A DNA stretch of 64,000 bases from Thiothrix subterranea (lineage in GTDB: Bacteria; Pseudomonadota; Gammaproteobacteria; Thiotrichales; Thiotrichaceae): the NCBI RefSeq assembly GCF_030930995.1, contig NZ_CP133217.1, positions 620,001 to 684,000 of the forward strand, read 5' to 3'. The notes beneath the pieces are model-generated. The model was not told the origin of the DNA. It did not search any database and saw only the letters and a list, made by a program, of their open reading frames with translations. Below, piece after piece: positions 26,861-35,008 of the stretch; the first letter of the stretch is position 1, and each line of letters starts with the position of its first letter. Both the position numbers and the translations under genes were made by a program.

Positions 26861-27667
26861 CTAAGTCTGTTGCAGGCTTGAACGTTTCTTGTGATAAAGC
26901 GTGAATGACGCTGCGTTTTTCGGGGCAAAAGCAATCCCACGTCCTTTGCGTAAAAACAAACCTGTCGCTTTCAAATAGCGCAGATTGGTGTCCGCATAAT
27001 CTTTCAGCGAATTGGCTTGAATACCGTCTTGCTGTTGCGCGGTTTGCAGTGCCGCATCATCAAATTTGCGTTTATACGGTGCAGCCTCGCGTTGCATCCG
27101 AAAAGCAAGAATGTCAGCAGCAAGCTGCGACGCAGGCATTGCTGAGGAGGTACGCTGAGTAAACAGTGCCATTTCCATAAAGCTTAACGATTCATCACCT
27201 GTTTGTTGCTGCAATGCCGTCATTACGCTCAACACATGCCGCAAGGGTGAAAATACCGGACAATCGTGTTTGGGTTCAACCGGCGATGGAATGTAATAAG
27301 CCGCCAATGCCCGCAAGAAACAGAGTTGCCAACCGCCTAACGTGGTATTTTGTAACAAACGTTCACCATTGGGCGTGATGGTATCCGCAGATCCCAACTG
27401 ACTTTGCAACATTGCTGCTTGACCTTGCAGTTTGGGGTAGAGAAACCCCATTTGCCCTAGTGCCGAACGCCACTTACGGCTGACGCTACAAGTTTCATCA
27501 CCTTTGGGATCGACAATGCCTACCGCTCCCAATAATTCATAAAAGGCGCAATCCGCCTCTTTGCCACGTAAATTGCCATGCAAAGCAGAATGCCGCAACA
27601 CCGCCAAACCATCGCGTAAGCGCAACGGGCTGCGGACAGTGGTATTACCAAATAGCCACGGTTTCAT
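26861..27667 (-). pseudogene. AlwI-family type IIS restriction endonuclease, N-terminal part (frameshifted)
   Basis: The 268-residue product starts MKPWLFGNTTVRSPLRLRDGL, with HGNLRGKEADCAFYELLGAVGIV and SRKWRSALGQMGFLYP, as in the N-terminal recognition region of the AlwI family. Its ATG overlaps the methyltransferase stop as TAATG. After GRGIAFAP it leaves the true frame at a CCCCGAAAAACG run (about 26915-26925 on the plus strand) and ends 20 codons later. In the other frame the same DNA continues as EKRSVIHALSQETFKPATD. Either the gene is inactive, the read has an error, or ribosomes slip at G-AAA-AAC. Confidence 0.75.
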
Positions 27668-29565
27668 TAATACCCCACGAACAGGTATTCTGTGACCTGA
27701 TTCTTGTTATCCCCGACTTTGTGCTGTTGATTGCCCATTGAGTAGCGGTAATTAACCGGAATGGCTTGCACATGCGTTTTGTATTTACCCATTAAGGCTA
27801 ACATTTCTTCTTGCGTGGGCTGACTATTGGACGAGTAGGAAACCAATAAAATGCTGTCTTTAAAACGCTTAAACAGTGTGTCAAATGCGGCTGTCGCACC
27901 TTGGCGTGAAGAAAACGGCGTTGGGTACGACTTAAACTTTTTGGTTTGGGTGTGTTGTTGAATTTCCACACCTTGCCAATCGCGGGCAATGCCTTCGACG
28001 AAATGGTAACGCCGCACGTATTCATTGTCGGAGTAAGGCGAATAATAAGGTGGGTCAAGATACACCAAATCGCAACCTTTCGAGGAAACCTCCAGCGCGT
28101 CTTTGTGCAATGAGCGGTTTTGTTTACCGTTATCAAAAACCGCCGCATTCAACGTGGTAACTGCTTCTAAAAATTGCGTGGCAAACGTGAGTTTTAAATC
28201 TTTACGCCCATCGTCGTAACGTTCCCCTGTATACGTGAAAATACCGCGCGGGCGTTTTTTAACACAAGCACGGATTAACGCGGCACGCGCAATCGCCTGT
28301 TGATACGGGTCCGCCATCAGTTTGATATTCGCCCGCAAACGGTCAATTAAACGGTTGTCGTCATCGCTGAAATACAAACCTTGAAAGGTCGTTTCCACAA
28401 AACCATCACCGAGCGTTGGCGTATCCAATAAAGCTTGCGCGTCAGCACTGCTCAAGGTGACATCGCTATTTTCAATCAGTGCTTTGCTAATGGTGTGAGA
28501 CATTGCCATGTAGTCATTGCTAACCACTTGTTTACCTTGCGTTTTAAACAAGTAACTCACCACGCCAGAACCGGCAAACAAATCGTGTACGGTGTCAAAT
28601 TCAAACTGCGAAGCCACACTCCAAATCGCATCCAACAATTTATTTTTCGACCCCATGTAACGGGTGGAGGGGTATTTGCTCATTTGTACCGGCAAGGCGG
28701 TGACGAGTTTGAGTTGAAACTGTTTTTTCGGAGGAACACTGACGATGACATCCTGCCCTTCGCGCTTTGTACCTTGGCAGGAAATATAACGCTTGGTTTG
28801 CAAAACATCCAAGGTAAAAGCGCCGTACAACTCATGCACCAACGGATGATTCGCATTGGTTAAGACCACATGGCAACCCAATTCATGCAGGCGCATGACT
28901 TCGCTGGCTAATTCGATATGATCTTCTTCGTGAAATTGTTCTTTGGTATAGCGTTTAAAATCAGCATAAGTCGATACCGGCAAATAAGGCGGATCGAGAA
29001 ATACAAAATCGCCGGGTTGAGTATATTCGCGCAAAACCGTTTTGTAATCCGCGCACACAATCTGGGTATGTTGCAGCAAAATCGCTGCATTCCGCAGGTT
29101 ATCAGCATCCAAAATCGTGGGGTTGGTGTAACGACCAAATGGCACATTAAATTGCCCTTGTTTATTCACCCGATACAAACCGTTAAAACAAGTACGGTTT
29201 AAATAAATCGTGCGGGCTGCGGCTAAACTGGGTACGAGGCTGTGCCAATCCCAAGCGCGGACGGCGTAAAATTGCTCTTTATCGTAGCGGAATTGCGCCA
29301 GATGGTTAATCACCGCTTCCACATCGTCAGCGACAGCCTGATACAAATTAATGAGTTCGGGATTGCTATCCGCGATTAAGCCATTTGGGGGTTGAGATGC
29401 AAAAAACAATGCACCACCGCCGATGAAAGGTTCGATATAACGACCATAGCGTTTTGGCATTTTGTTGAATAATTCATCGAGCAACTGCGACTTGCCACCG
29501 ACCCACTTGAGTAAGGGGCGGGGTTTGTCCGTGCTTGATGATAAATGCTTCAATGCGTATGCCAT
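27667..29565 (-). CDS. fused double Dam-type adenine methyltransferase of an AlwI-like system
   Basis: The 632-residue protein has two complete Dam/D12-class N6-adenine methyltransferase domains. Domain 1: KPRPLLKWVGGKSQLLDEL (motif X), YIEPFIGGGALFF (motif I) and FVFLDPPYLP (motif IV, DPPY). Domain 2, from about residue 325: STRYMGSKNKLLDAI, VHDLFAGSGVVSYLF and LVYLDPPYYSPYSDNEY. Two domains suit an asymmetric target such as GGATC, where each strand needs its own enzyme. The nuclease gene follows with a one-base overlap. Even if the nuclease is dead, this enzyme may still methylate the chromosome. Confidence 0.92.
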   Translation of the reverse strand: MAYALKHLSSSTDKPRPLLKWVGGKSQLLDELFNKMPKRYGRYIEPFIGGGALFFASQPPNGLIADSNPELINLYQAVADDVEAVINHLAQFRYDKEQFYAVRAWDWHSLVPSLAAARTIYLNRTCFNGLYRVNKQGQFNVPFGRYTNPTILDADNLRNAAILLQHTQIVCADYKTVLREYTQPGDFVFLDPPYLPVSTYADFKRYTKEQFHEEDHIELASEVMRLHELGCHVVLTNANHPLVHELYGAFTLDVLQTKRYISCQGTKREGQDVIVSVPPKKQFQLKLVTALPVQMSKYPSTRYMGSKNKLLDAIWSVASQFEFDTVHDLFAGSGVVSYLFKTQGKQVVSNDYMAMSHTISKALIENSDVTLSSADAQALLDTPTLGDGFVETTFQGLYFSDDDNRLIDRLRANIKLMADPYQQAIARAALIRACVKKRPRGIFTYTGERYDDGRKDLKLTFATQFLEAVTTLNAAVFDNGKQNRSLHKDALEVSSKGCDLVYLDPPYYSPYSDNEYVRRYHFVEGIARDWQGVEIQQHTQTKKFKSYPTPFSSRQGATAAFDTLFKRFKDSILLVSYSSNSQPTQEEMLALMGKYKTHVQAIPVNYRYSMGNQQHKVGDNKNQVTEYLFVGY

Positions 29566-29750
29566 GATTTTTCCCTAATACTTACCGAGACACTAAGCCA
29601 GCAGTATTCCCTAAATAGTGAGCCGTTTCACTTTTTTCTGCACAAAATGGCACAAACACCAATCCAGTTGTCACGCGCTTGCGTAATACCTCAAGACATG
29701 TCGATACCAGCGCTGCCCGAACCCTGACAACGAACGATTGGAGAGCCATG

Positions 29751-31628
29751 ATGAATAACCTTAGCCGACGTAATCTCACCTATCCGCGTGTGGGCGGTGC
29801 CAGCGTATTACTGGCAGCCTTACTGAGTGGCTGTAATGGCGGCAGCAGCAACAGCGCGACTGTCACCCCCGACCCGAACCCCACACCCGTAGCGCCTGTG
29901 ACACCTGCCCCGCCAGTCGTTTCCCCCGTCGCTTTGGGTAAAAGCGTATTCAGCTACGAAACCTTCGGCAATGAACGTTTCTGGACAGATGCCATGCGCT
30001 TGCCGCAAGGCTTGGCGGGCGCAGGCGTCACCCCGCTGGATGCCCTGAATCTGGGGCTGAACGTGAATGTCGAAGCCCTATCGCCGGGGACAGCCACCGC
30101 CTTAGTCGGCGCATTGGATCAAATCAAGGCAGGCACATCCCCCAGCGATACCGTGCTGGCAAAGCCGGAAGTGACCCTTGCCTTGATCAACGAAGGTGCA
30201 GTCATCGGGGTTGTACCCTTCGATGCCGAGGGCCAACGCAAACCCTTGGGCAGCGACCCCGCGTTCAAAAATGACAGTGTTTTCAACCCACTGGTCGGCG
30301 ACCGCATTGGGGTATCGTGTTCCTTGTGCCATGCCGCCACCGATAACTCCATCCTGCCTGCGGGGTTTGCAGGCCCCGGTTCGGTTGGTAAACAAGTCGA
30401 TGGCGTGATTGCGGAAAAGCTGGATGTTGGGGCAATTTTTGCCGCAGCAGACAACCCGCTGGCGTATTTGCCGTTCCTGCAACTCTCGTATGACGCGCTG
30501 GGCGCTGCAACCCTAGGGCGGGGCAGTTTCGCCGGTATTAAAAGCAGCGACTCGATTGCGGATCAAACCGCCGCTGCTCGCGAATACCTGACGGGCATGA
30601 CCGCTGAAGGTTTGCGCCATTACCCGATTAGCTCGTTTGACGCGACCCCGGACGGTATCGGTAATGCCACCTACTTCCCGCCGTTTTTCCGTACCGACCT
30701 TGCCGCGCCGTGGGGGAGCAGTGGCGCATTTGAGAAGCTGGATGATTTCAACAATCTGGTGTACACCGTGGCACTCGACCCGACCAGCTTACTGACCAAA
30801 GACGGGCGTGCTTTCCTGAATTTCCTCGCAGGGCCGGTGGGGGATGAAATTGCCGAACGCTATGAAACGGTGTTGCGGGCGACCCATATCATTCCCGATG
30901 CCACGACCTCCGACGCCATCAAGCCGTTTGTCACCGCAAATGCTACCGGCATGGCGGCAGGTTCGCCGACTGGCCCCGTGGGTTTGCGGGTGGATGAGAG
31001 CAAATTGCAAGCATTGCGAGCGTACACCGATCAATTGCAATCACCTGCTGCTCCGGCGGGTTTGAATCCTGAAAAAGTGGCGTTGGGCGAACAGATTTTC
31101 ATGATGCCACGCGCTGCGGGTGGGGCAAATTGTATCGCCTGCCATACTGCACCGGATAAGGCGGTGGAAAGTTTTGTGCGCCCACTCGAACAATTGTACC
31201 GCCCTTACAGCAATAATCTGCTGACCTTGCTGGATCGTTCGGACAAAGGCATTACCAATATCCAGAAAACGCTGGCAGGGGCTGACCCGAATTACGACCT
31301 GTCACTGGTGGTGTTGGATTCCAGTATTCGCGGTGAACCCGTGAGTGCGCCGGGGTCAAAACCGGGTTACGCCAAACCGTTATTGCTGGACTTGAATGCC
31401 AAGGATGATTTCCTGCATGACGGCTCGGTTGGCGGGGCAACTGCGGCGGCAGGTTTGAACAAACTGCTTGACCCCGCACGCGGCACAGAATCACCGCATC
31501 CGTTTTACTTTCCGGGCTTGAGTGCCACGGGTGAGCTGCAAGTGGGGCCGTATCTGGGCAATGGTGATGGCAGTTCCGGGCGTGAAGCGTTGACCGAATA
31601 CTTGCGTAGCCGTACCACTCAACAATAA
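29751..31628 (+). CDS. diheme c-type cytochrome lipoprotein
   Basis: The start ATG at 29751 has GGAGAG 5 bases upstream; the adjacent ATG at 29748 is too close. The 625-residue product is a lipoprotein: MNNLSRRNLTY..., lipobox LLSGC with Cys at residue 28, then a Pro/Thr-rich tether. Two CxxCH haem sites are visible, CSLCH (190-194) and CIACH (461-465). The C-terminal part resembles MauG/cytochrome c peroxidase-type diheme proteins (KPLLLDLNAKDDFLHDGSVGG), but a function cannot be assigned. It faces the periplasm. A strong terminator follows. Confidence 0.8.
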   Translation: MNNLSRRNLTYPRVGGASVLLAALLSGCNGGSSNSATVTPDPNPTPVAPVTPAPPVVSPVALGKSVFSYETFGNERFWTDAMRLPQGLAGAGVTPLDALNLGLNVNVEALSPGTATALVGALDQIKAGTSPSDTVLAKPEVTLALINEGAVIGVVPFDAEGQRKPLGSDPAFKNDSVFNPLVGDRIGVSCSLCHAATDNSILPAGFAGPGSVGKQVDGVIAEKLDVGAIFAAADNPLAYLPFLQLSYDALGAATLGRGSFAGIKSSDSIADQTAAAREYLTGMTAEGLRHYPISSFDATPDGIGNATYFPPFFRTDLAAPWGSSGAFEKLDDFNNLVYTVALDPTSLLTKDGRAFLNFLAGPVGDEIAERYETVLRATHIIPDATTSDAIKPFVTANATGMAAGSPTGPVGLRVDESKLQALRAYTDQLQSPAAPAGLNPEKVALGEQIFMMPRAAGGANCIACHTAPDKAVESFVRPLEQLYRPYSNNLLTLLDRSDKGITNIQKTLAGADPNYDLSLVVLDSSIRGEPVSAPGSKPGYAKPLLLDLNAKDDFLHDGSVGGATAAAGLNKLLDPARGTESPHPFYFPGLSATGELQVGPYLGNGDGSSGREALTEYLRSRTTQQ

Positions 31629-31673
31629 GCGTTCCGCAACACACTCCCCTGGCTGTCATGGCTAGGGTTTTAA

Positions 31674-31716
31674 AGCCTGACCGGATTCCCCCTCATCCGT
31701 CAGGCTTATTTTTTTA
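31674..31716 (+). terminator. Rho-independent terminator after the diheme cytochrome gene
   Basis: AAGCCTGAC (31674-31682) pairs with GTCAGGCTT (31700-31708), followed by A and T7. Confidence 0.9.
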
Positions 31717-31776
31717 AAATTCGGGATGCAATGCCCCTGTGCTAGACTCACAAAATCGTTTTGCGGGAGAGCATGA

Positions 31777-32358
31777 ATGGCACACGATCAGGCCGAACTT
31801 TACCCTTTGCTGGCACAAGTGCAGCGGGGTGATCAACAGGCATTGGGCAATTTTTACGATGCAACCGTGGGCAGGGTGTATGCCATTGCGCTCAAAATCA
31901 CCGCGAATCCGGCGTTGGCGGAAGAAATTGTCAGCGATGTGTACCTGCAAGTGTGGCGTGCAGCAGGCAGTTACAGCGCCGAACGCGCTACCCCGCTGGC
32001 ATGGTTGTTGATGATGGCACACAGCCGTGCGATTGACGCGCTGCGCAAAGAGTCTGCCACCACCAAACAGCAGGTGGAATTGAGTGATGATTTCGAGGCA
32101 GCCGACACCGATACGCCCAACCCGCTCGAGTTAAGCTTGGCGGTGGAAGCGGACAGTGCCTTGCAAACCGCATTGCAATTATTGGATGCGCCGCAACGCC
32201 AATTGATTGCATTGGCATTCTATCGGGGCTTGAGCCATCAGGAAATTGCCGCGCATACCGGCGAACCGTTAGGGACAATCAAAACACAGTTACGGCGGGC
32301 GCAAGCGATTTTACGCGCCGCCTTGGCGGATTCTTTTCCAGACAGAGGTGTGTCATGA
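31777..32358 (+). CDS. ECF-type RNA polymerase sigma factor
   Basis: The 193-residue protein has sigma region 2 (GNFYDATVGRVYAIALKITANPALAEEIVSDVYLQVW, seen as YAIALKITANP and EEIVSDVYLQVW) and region 4 (ALQLLDAPQRQLIALAFYRGLSHQEIAAHTGEPLGTIKTQLRRA, seen as LSHQEIAAHTGEP and GTIKTQLRRA). GGGAGA lies 6 bases before the ATG. Its stop overlaps the next start as ATGA. Pairing with a cupin anti-sigma indicates a ChrR-type stress response (singlet oxygen or peroxide in known cases). Confidence 0.92.
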   Translation: MAHDQAELYPLLAQVQRGDQQALGNFYDATVGRVYAIALKITANPALAEEIVSDVYLQVWRAAGSYSAERATPLAWLLMMAHSRAIDALRKESATTKQQVELSDDFEAADTDTPNPLELSLAVEADSALQTALQLLDAPQRQLIALAFYRGLSHQEIAAHTGEPLGTIKTQLRRAQAILRAALADSFPDRGVS

Positions 32359-32834
32359 ACAGCAATGACGACAACAACGTAATGACAGACGCATTGGACG
32401 CGGATATGGCAGCATTATTGGCAGAACATCACGCCAGTGTTGCCGTGCCAGCCGCGCTGAAGCTGCGGATGCGCACCGCTGTGCTGGAAAAAGTGGCGGC
32501 AGAAAGCGCGTGCCTAACACCGGGCTTCCAAACCATTCGGGCGGCGGAAGGGGAATGGCTACACGCTGTCCCCGGTGCGGCAATCAAAATCTTGCATCAC
32601 AGTGCCGATTCCCCGGTGGTCACGTATTTGGCGCGGCTGGAACCGGGCTTTGAAATGCCGGGGCATCCTCACCCCTATGATGAAGAGTGCATTATGCTCG
32701 AAGGCGAAATGTGGCTGGGGGATTTGCACCTCAAGGCGGGCGATTACCATTTTGCTGCTAAAGGCGTGTTACACGGCAAGTTGCGCACAGAAACCGGCGC
32801 GTTGGTGTTTCAGAAAGGGGTGTTGCCGGTTTAA
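32355..32834 (+). CDS. ChrR-like cupin anti-sigma factor
   Basis: The 159-residue protein overlaps the sigma gene by 4 bp. A helical N-terminus (residues 1-50) would bind sigma. The C-terminal cupin has GFEMPGHPHPYDEECIMLEGEMW, i.e. an HPHxxxEE metal site, and a later His in KGVLHGKL. Unlike classical ChrR, I do not see the N-terminal zinc motif with paired Cys; the only Cys residues are near 56 and 116. The signal may therefore be sensed at the cupin metal. It is the best candidate for controlling the preceding sigma factor. Confidence 0.85.
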   Translation: MNSNDDNNVMTDALDADMAALLAEHHASVAVPAALKLRMRTAVLEKVAAESACLTPGFQTIRAAEGEWLHAVPGAAIKILHHSADSPVVTYLARLEPGFEMPGHPHPYDEECIMLEGEMWLGDLHLKAGDYHFAAKGVLHGKLRTETGALVFQKGVLPV

Positions 32835-32849
32835 GGCGTGTCAGGCGTG

Positions 32850-33482
32850 TCAGGCGTGGGGCAAGCCATGCCCGACCAATGAGGTTTCACCGTCAGGATA
32901 AGTGCGCACTCGCGTAATCTGCGCGTAGCCCACTTCAAAGCGCAAACTGCGCTGGTAAAGGATGTCGAGCACTTTTGCTAGTACCACCCGAATCACGCCC
33001 GCATGGGTCAGCAGTAATACATTTTGCCCCGCGTAAATGTTCTGCAAATCCTGCCAGCCTGCTTGCACACGGTCGATGAAATCTTCCATCGCTTCGCCAT
33101 TAGGGGCAATAAAGCGGCGCGGCTGATACCACAAGTGTTGCATGAGTTCGGGGTCTTGTTCCCAGATGGCGGTGTGGGTTTTGCCGATCCAATCGCCAAA
33201 ATCCATTTCCCCAAAGCGGGCATCCACCACAAACGGGCAATCAAGGCGCTGCGCCAACAAGCGGGCAAAGTCGTGGCAACGGCGGCTGGGGGAACTGATT
33301 ACCCTGTCCCACTTTCCCGAATTCGTCGCGAGGGTAAGCTGTTTCCAGCCATGATTGCCGAGCGGTTCTTGGCTGGGGGCGCAAAACAAATTAGGCGTGA
33401 CGACTTGCCCGTGGCGTAACAGATCAACCGTTGTCGGCGTAGTAACGATGTCAGGGGATGTGGATTCTGGAATTTCTGTCAT
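32850..33482 (-). CDS. histidine phosphatase family protein (phosphoglycerate mutase-like)
   Basis: The 210-residue protein has the catalytic motif LLRHGQV near residue 20 and the second His in LLTHAGVIRV (about 158). E and R residues of the pocket lie in MDFGDWIG. CobC/alpha-ribazole phosphatase is one possible role, but family members act on many phosphates. It begins 7 bp after pyrR and seems to end the tonB-like - algH - ruvX - pyrR operon, the place where pyrB and pyrC stand in Pseudomonas. Confidence 0.85.
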   Translation of the reverse strand: MTEIPESTSPDIVTTPTTVDLLRHGQVVTPNLFCAPSQEPLGNHGWKQLTLATNSGKWDRVISSPSRRCHDFARLLAQRLDCPFVVDARFGEMDFGDWIGKTHTAIWEQDPELMQHLWYQPRRFIAPNGEAMEDFIDRVQAGWQDLQNIYAGQNVLLLTHAGVIRVVLAKVLDILYQRSLRFEVGYAQITRVRTYPDGETSLVGHGLPHA

Positions 33483-33489
33483 GAATGGC

Positions 33490-33996
33490 TCAGATTTTAA
33501 CCAATTGCAAGCTCAGCGGGTCGGGGCCACTGACTTGATAACGGAAACCACTGCCCGGCTCTTCACGCAACGCATTGATTTGCGGTTCAATCGGTAATTC
33601 ACGCCCTTCACGCGCAATCAACGCAATCACGGTAATGCTGGCAGGGCGACCAAAATCGAATAATTCGTTCATTGCGCCCCGTAAAGTACGCCCGGTGTAG
33701 ACCACATCATCCACCAGCAAGACATGGCGACCTTCAACCTCAAACGGCAAGTGCGACGGTTTTTGCTGGCGGTGTAAACCGACTTGATTGAAATCATCAC
33801 GGTAGAAAGTGGCGCTGAGTTCGCCGAGTGCTTCGCTAATCGCTAAGCGTTGGTGTAGGGCTTGGGCGACCCAAACGCCTGCGGTGTGTAAGCCGACCAT
33901 TACCGGATTGGTAATCTGGTGGACTTGCATCCAAGCGCGGGTTTGCTGTTCGAGCTGGTCGAGTAAGGCATTGATATTATAGTTTTTGTTGTCCAT
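33490..33996 (-). CDS. pyrR: PyrR-type uracil phosphoribosyltransferase / pyrimidine regulator
   Basis: The 168-residue protein has the PRPP-binding signature HVLLVDDVVYTGRTLRGAMNEL and the family N-terminal region NPVMVGLHTAGVWVAQAL. In Gram-positive bacteria PyrR controls pyr attenuation; in gammaproteobacteria it sits in this conserved cluster and its regulatory role is less clear. It overlaps ruvX by 20 bp. Confidence 0.9.
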   Translation of the reverse strand: MDNKNYNINALLDQLEQQTRAWMQVHQITNPVMVGLHTAGVWVAQALHQRLAISEALGELSATFYRDDFNQVGLHRQQKPSHLPFEVEGRHVLLVDDVVYTGRTLRGAMNELFDFGRPASITVIALIAREGRELPIEPQINALREEPGSGFRYQVSGPDPLSLQLVKI

Positions 33997-34423
33997 GGGT
34001 GTATTCCTGCATCCAGCTTTCGAGAATGATCGTCGCTGCTATTTGGTCAATTTCTTCTTTGCGCACTTTGCGCTTGCGTCCGGCTTGGCGGGCTTGTTTC
34101 AGGCGCTGTTCCGCTTCCAGTGATGAGAGTTGTTCGCTTACTACGTCAACTGGCAGGTGATAACGCCCTTCCAATTGGCGGATAAAGCGTAAAATCGGTT
34201 CTTGCATGGCGCTGTCGGAGCCATCCAGTTTGCGTGGCATTCCCACCACCAAGCGCTTCGGCTGCCATTCTTGCAGGCAACGGCTAATCGCATTCCAATC
34301 GGGTACACCGTCGTGCGCTTGAATGGTCGACTGCGGGGTGGCAATCCCAGTGACGGTATTGGTAATCGCCACGCCAATTCTTGCCTTACCGTAATCAAAG
34401 CCTAGCACAGTCATGTGACTCAT
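33977..34423 (-). CDS. ruvX: Holliday junction resolvase-like / pre-16S rRNA nuclease
   Basis: The 148-residue YqgF/RuvX protein begins MSHMTVLGFDYGKARIGVAI, an RNase H-fold motif with the first catalytic Asp (FDYGKARIGVA). VVGMPRKLDG and the C-terminal DQIAATIILESWM complete the pattern. The E. coli homologue matures 16S rRNA. It overlaps algH by 4 bp and pyrR by 20 bp. Confidence 0.95.
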   Translation of the reverse strand: MSHMTVLGFDYGKARIGVAITNTVTGIATPQSTIQAHDGVPDWNAISRCLQEWQPKRLVVGMPRKLDGSDSAMQEPILRFIRQLEGRYHLPVDVVSEQLSSLEAEQRLKQARQAGRKRKVRKEEIDQIAATIILESWMQEYTHGQQKL

Positions 34424-35001
34424 GCGTGACCCGCCATAACGCCTAATAGATTTAAATCAATACCGAGAGTCCGTGCCGCACCCCGCCAGCGTTCCTGATA
34501 CGGCATCTCAAATAAAATTGGAGCGCTGGAGGCGCAGGTTAACCAGGCATTTTCTTTGATTTCGTGTTCGAGTTGCCCCGGACTCCAGCCAGCACACCCC
34601 AGCAGCAGCAAAAAGTGCGAGGGACCACGATCATGGGCAATGTCCTGCAAAATATCGCGTGAGGAGGTGAGAGCCAAGTCGTCACTGATGCGCAAGGTGC
34701 TGTCCCAATTGCGTCCACCATTGTGCAGCACAAAACCTTGCTCAGCCTGTACCGGACCGCCACTGAGCGCGTATTGCCCGGCAATGTACGGGTCGTCAAT
34801 CACAATGTCGAGTTGCTCAAATAACTCGCCAACGGTCATGTCCAGCGGGCGGTTGATGGTCACGCCGAATGCGCCGAACTCATCGTGTTGGCAAATCAGG
34901 CTGACCGTGTGCTCGAAGTTGGGGTCGCCCATGCTCGGCATCGCAATCAGCAAATGATTACGCAAGTTGAAGGTATCTTGGCTCACGGTTGTTTCGGTCA
35001 C
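34420..35001 (-). CDS. algH: AlgH/YqgE family (UPF0301) protein
   Basis: The 193-residue protein matches the family across its length: LRNHLLIAMPSMGDPNFEHTV (as MPSMGDPNFEHTVSLICQHD), GAFGVTINRPLDMTVGELF, LSGGPVQAEQGFVLH and LGCAGWSPGQLEHEIKENAWL. Its biochemical activity is not known; in Pseudomonas it was named for an effect on alginate. It sits between the TonB-like gene and ruvX. Confidence 0.95.
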   Translation of the reverse strand: MTETTVSQDTFNLRNHLLIAMPSMGDPNFEHTVSLICQHDEFGAFGVTINRPLDMTVGELFEQLDIVIDDPYIAGQYALSGGPVQAEQGFVLHNGGRNWDSTLRISDDLALTSSRDILQDIAHDRGPSHFLLLLGCAGWSPGQLEHEIKENAWLTCASSAPILFEMPYQERWRGAARTLGIDLNLLGVMAGHA

Positions 35002-35008
35002 GCTCTGG

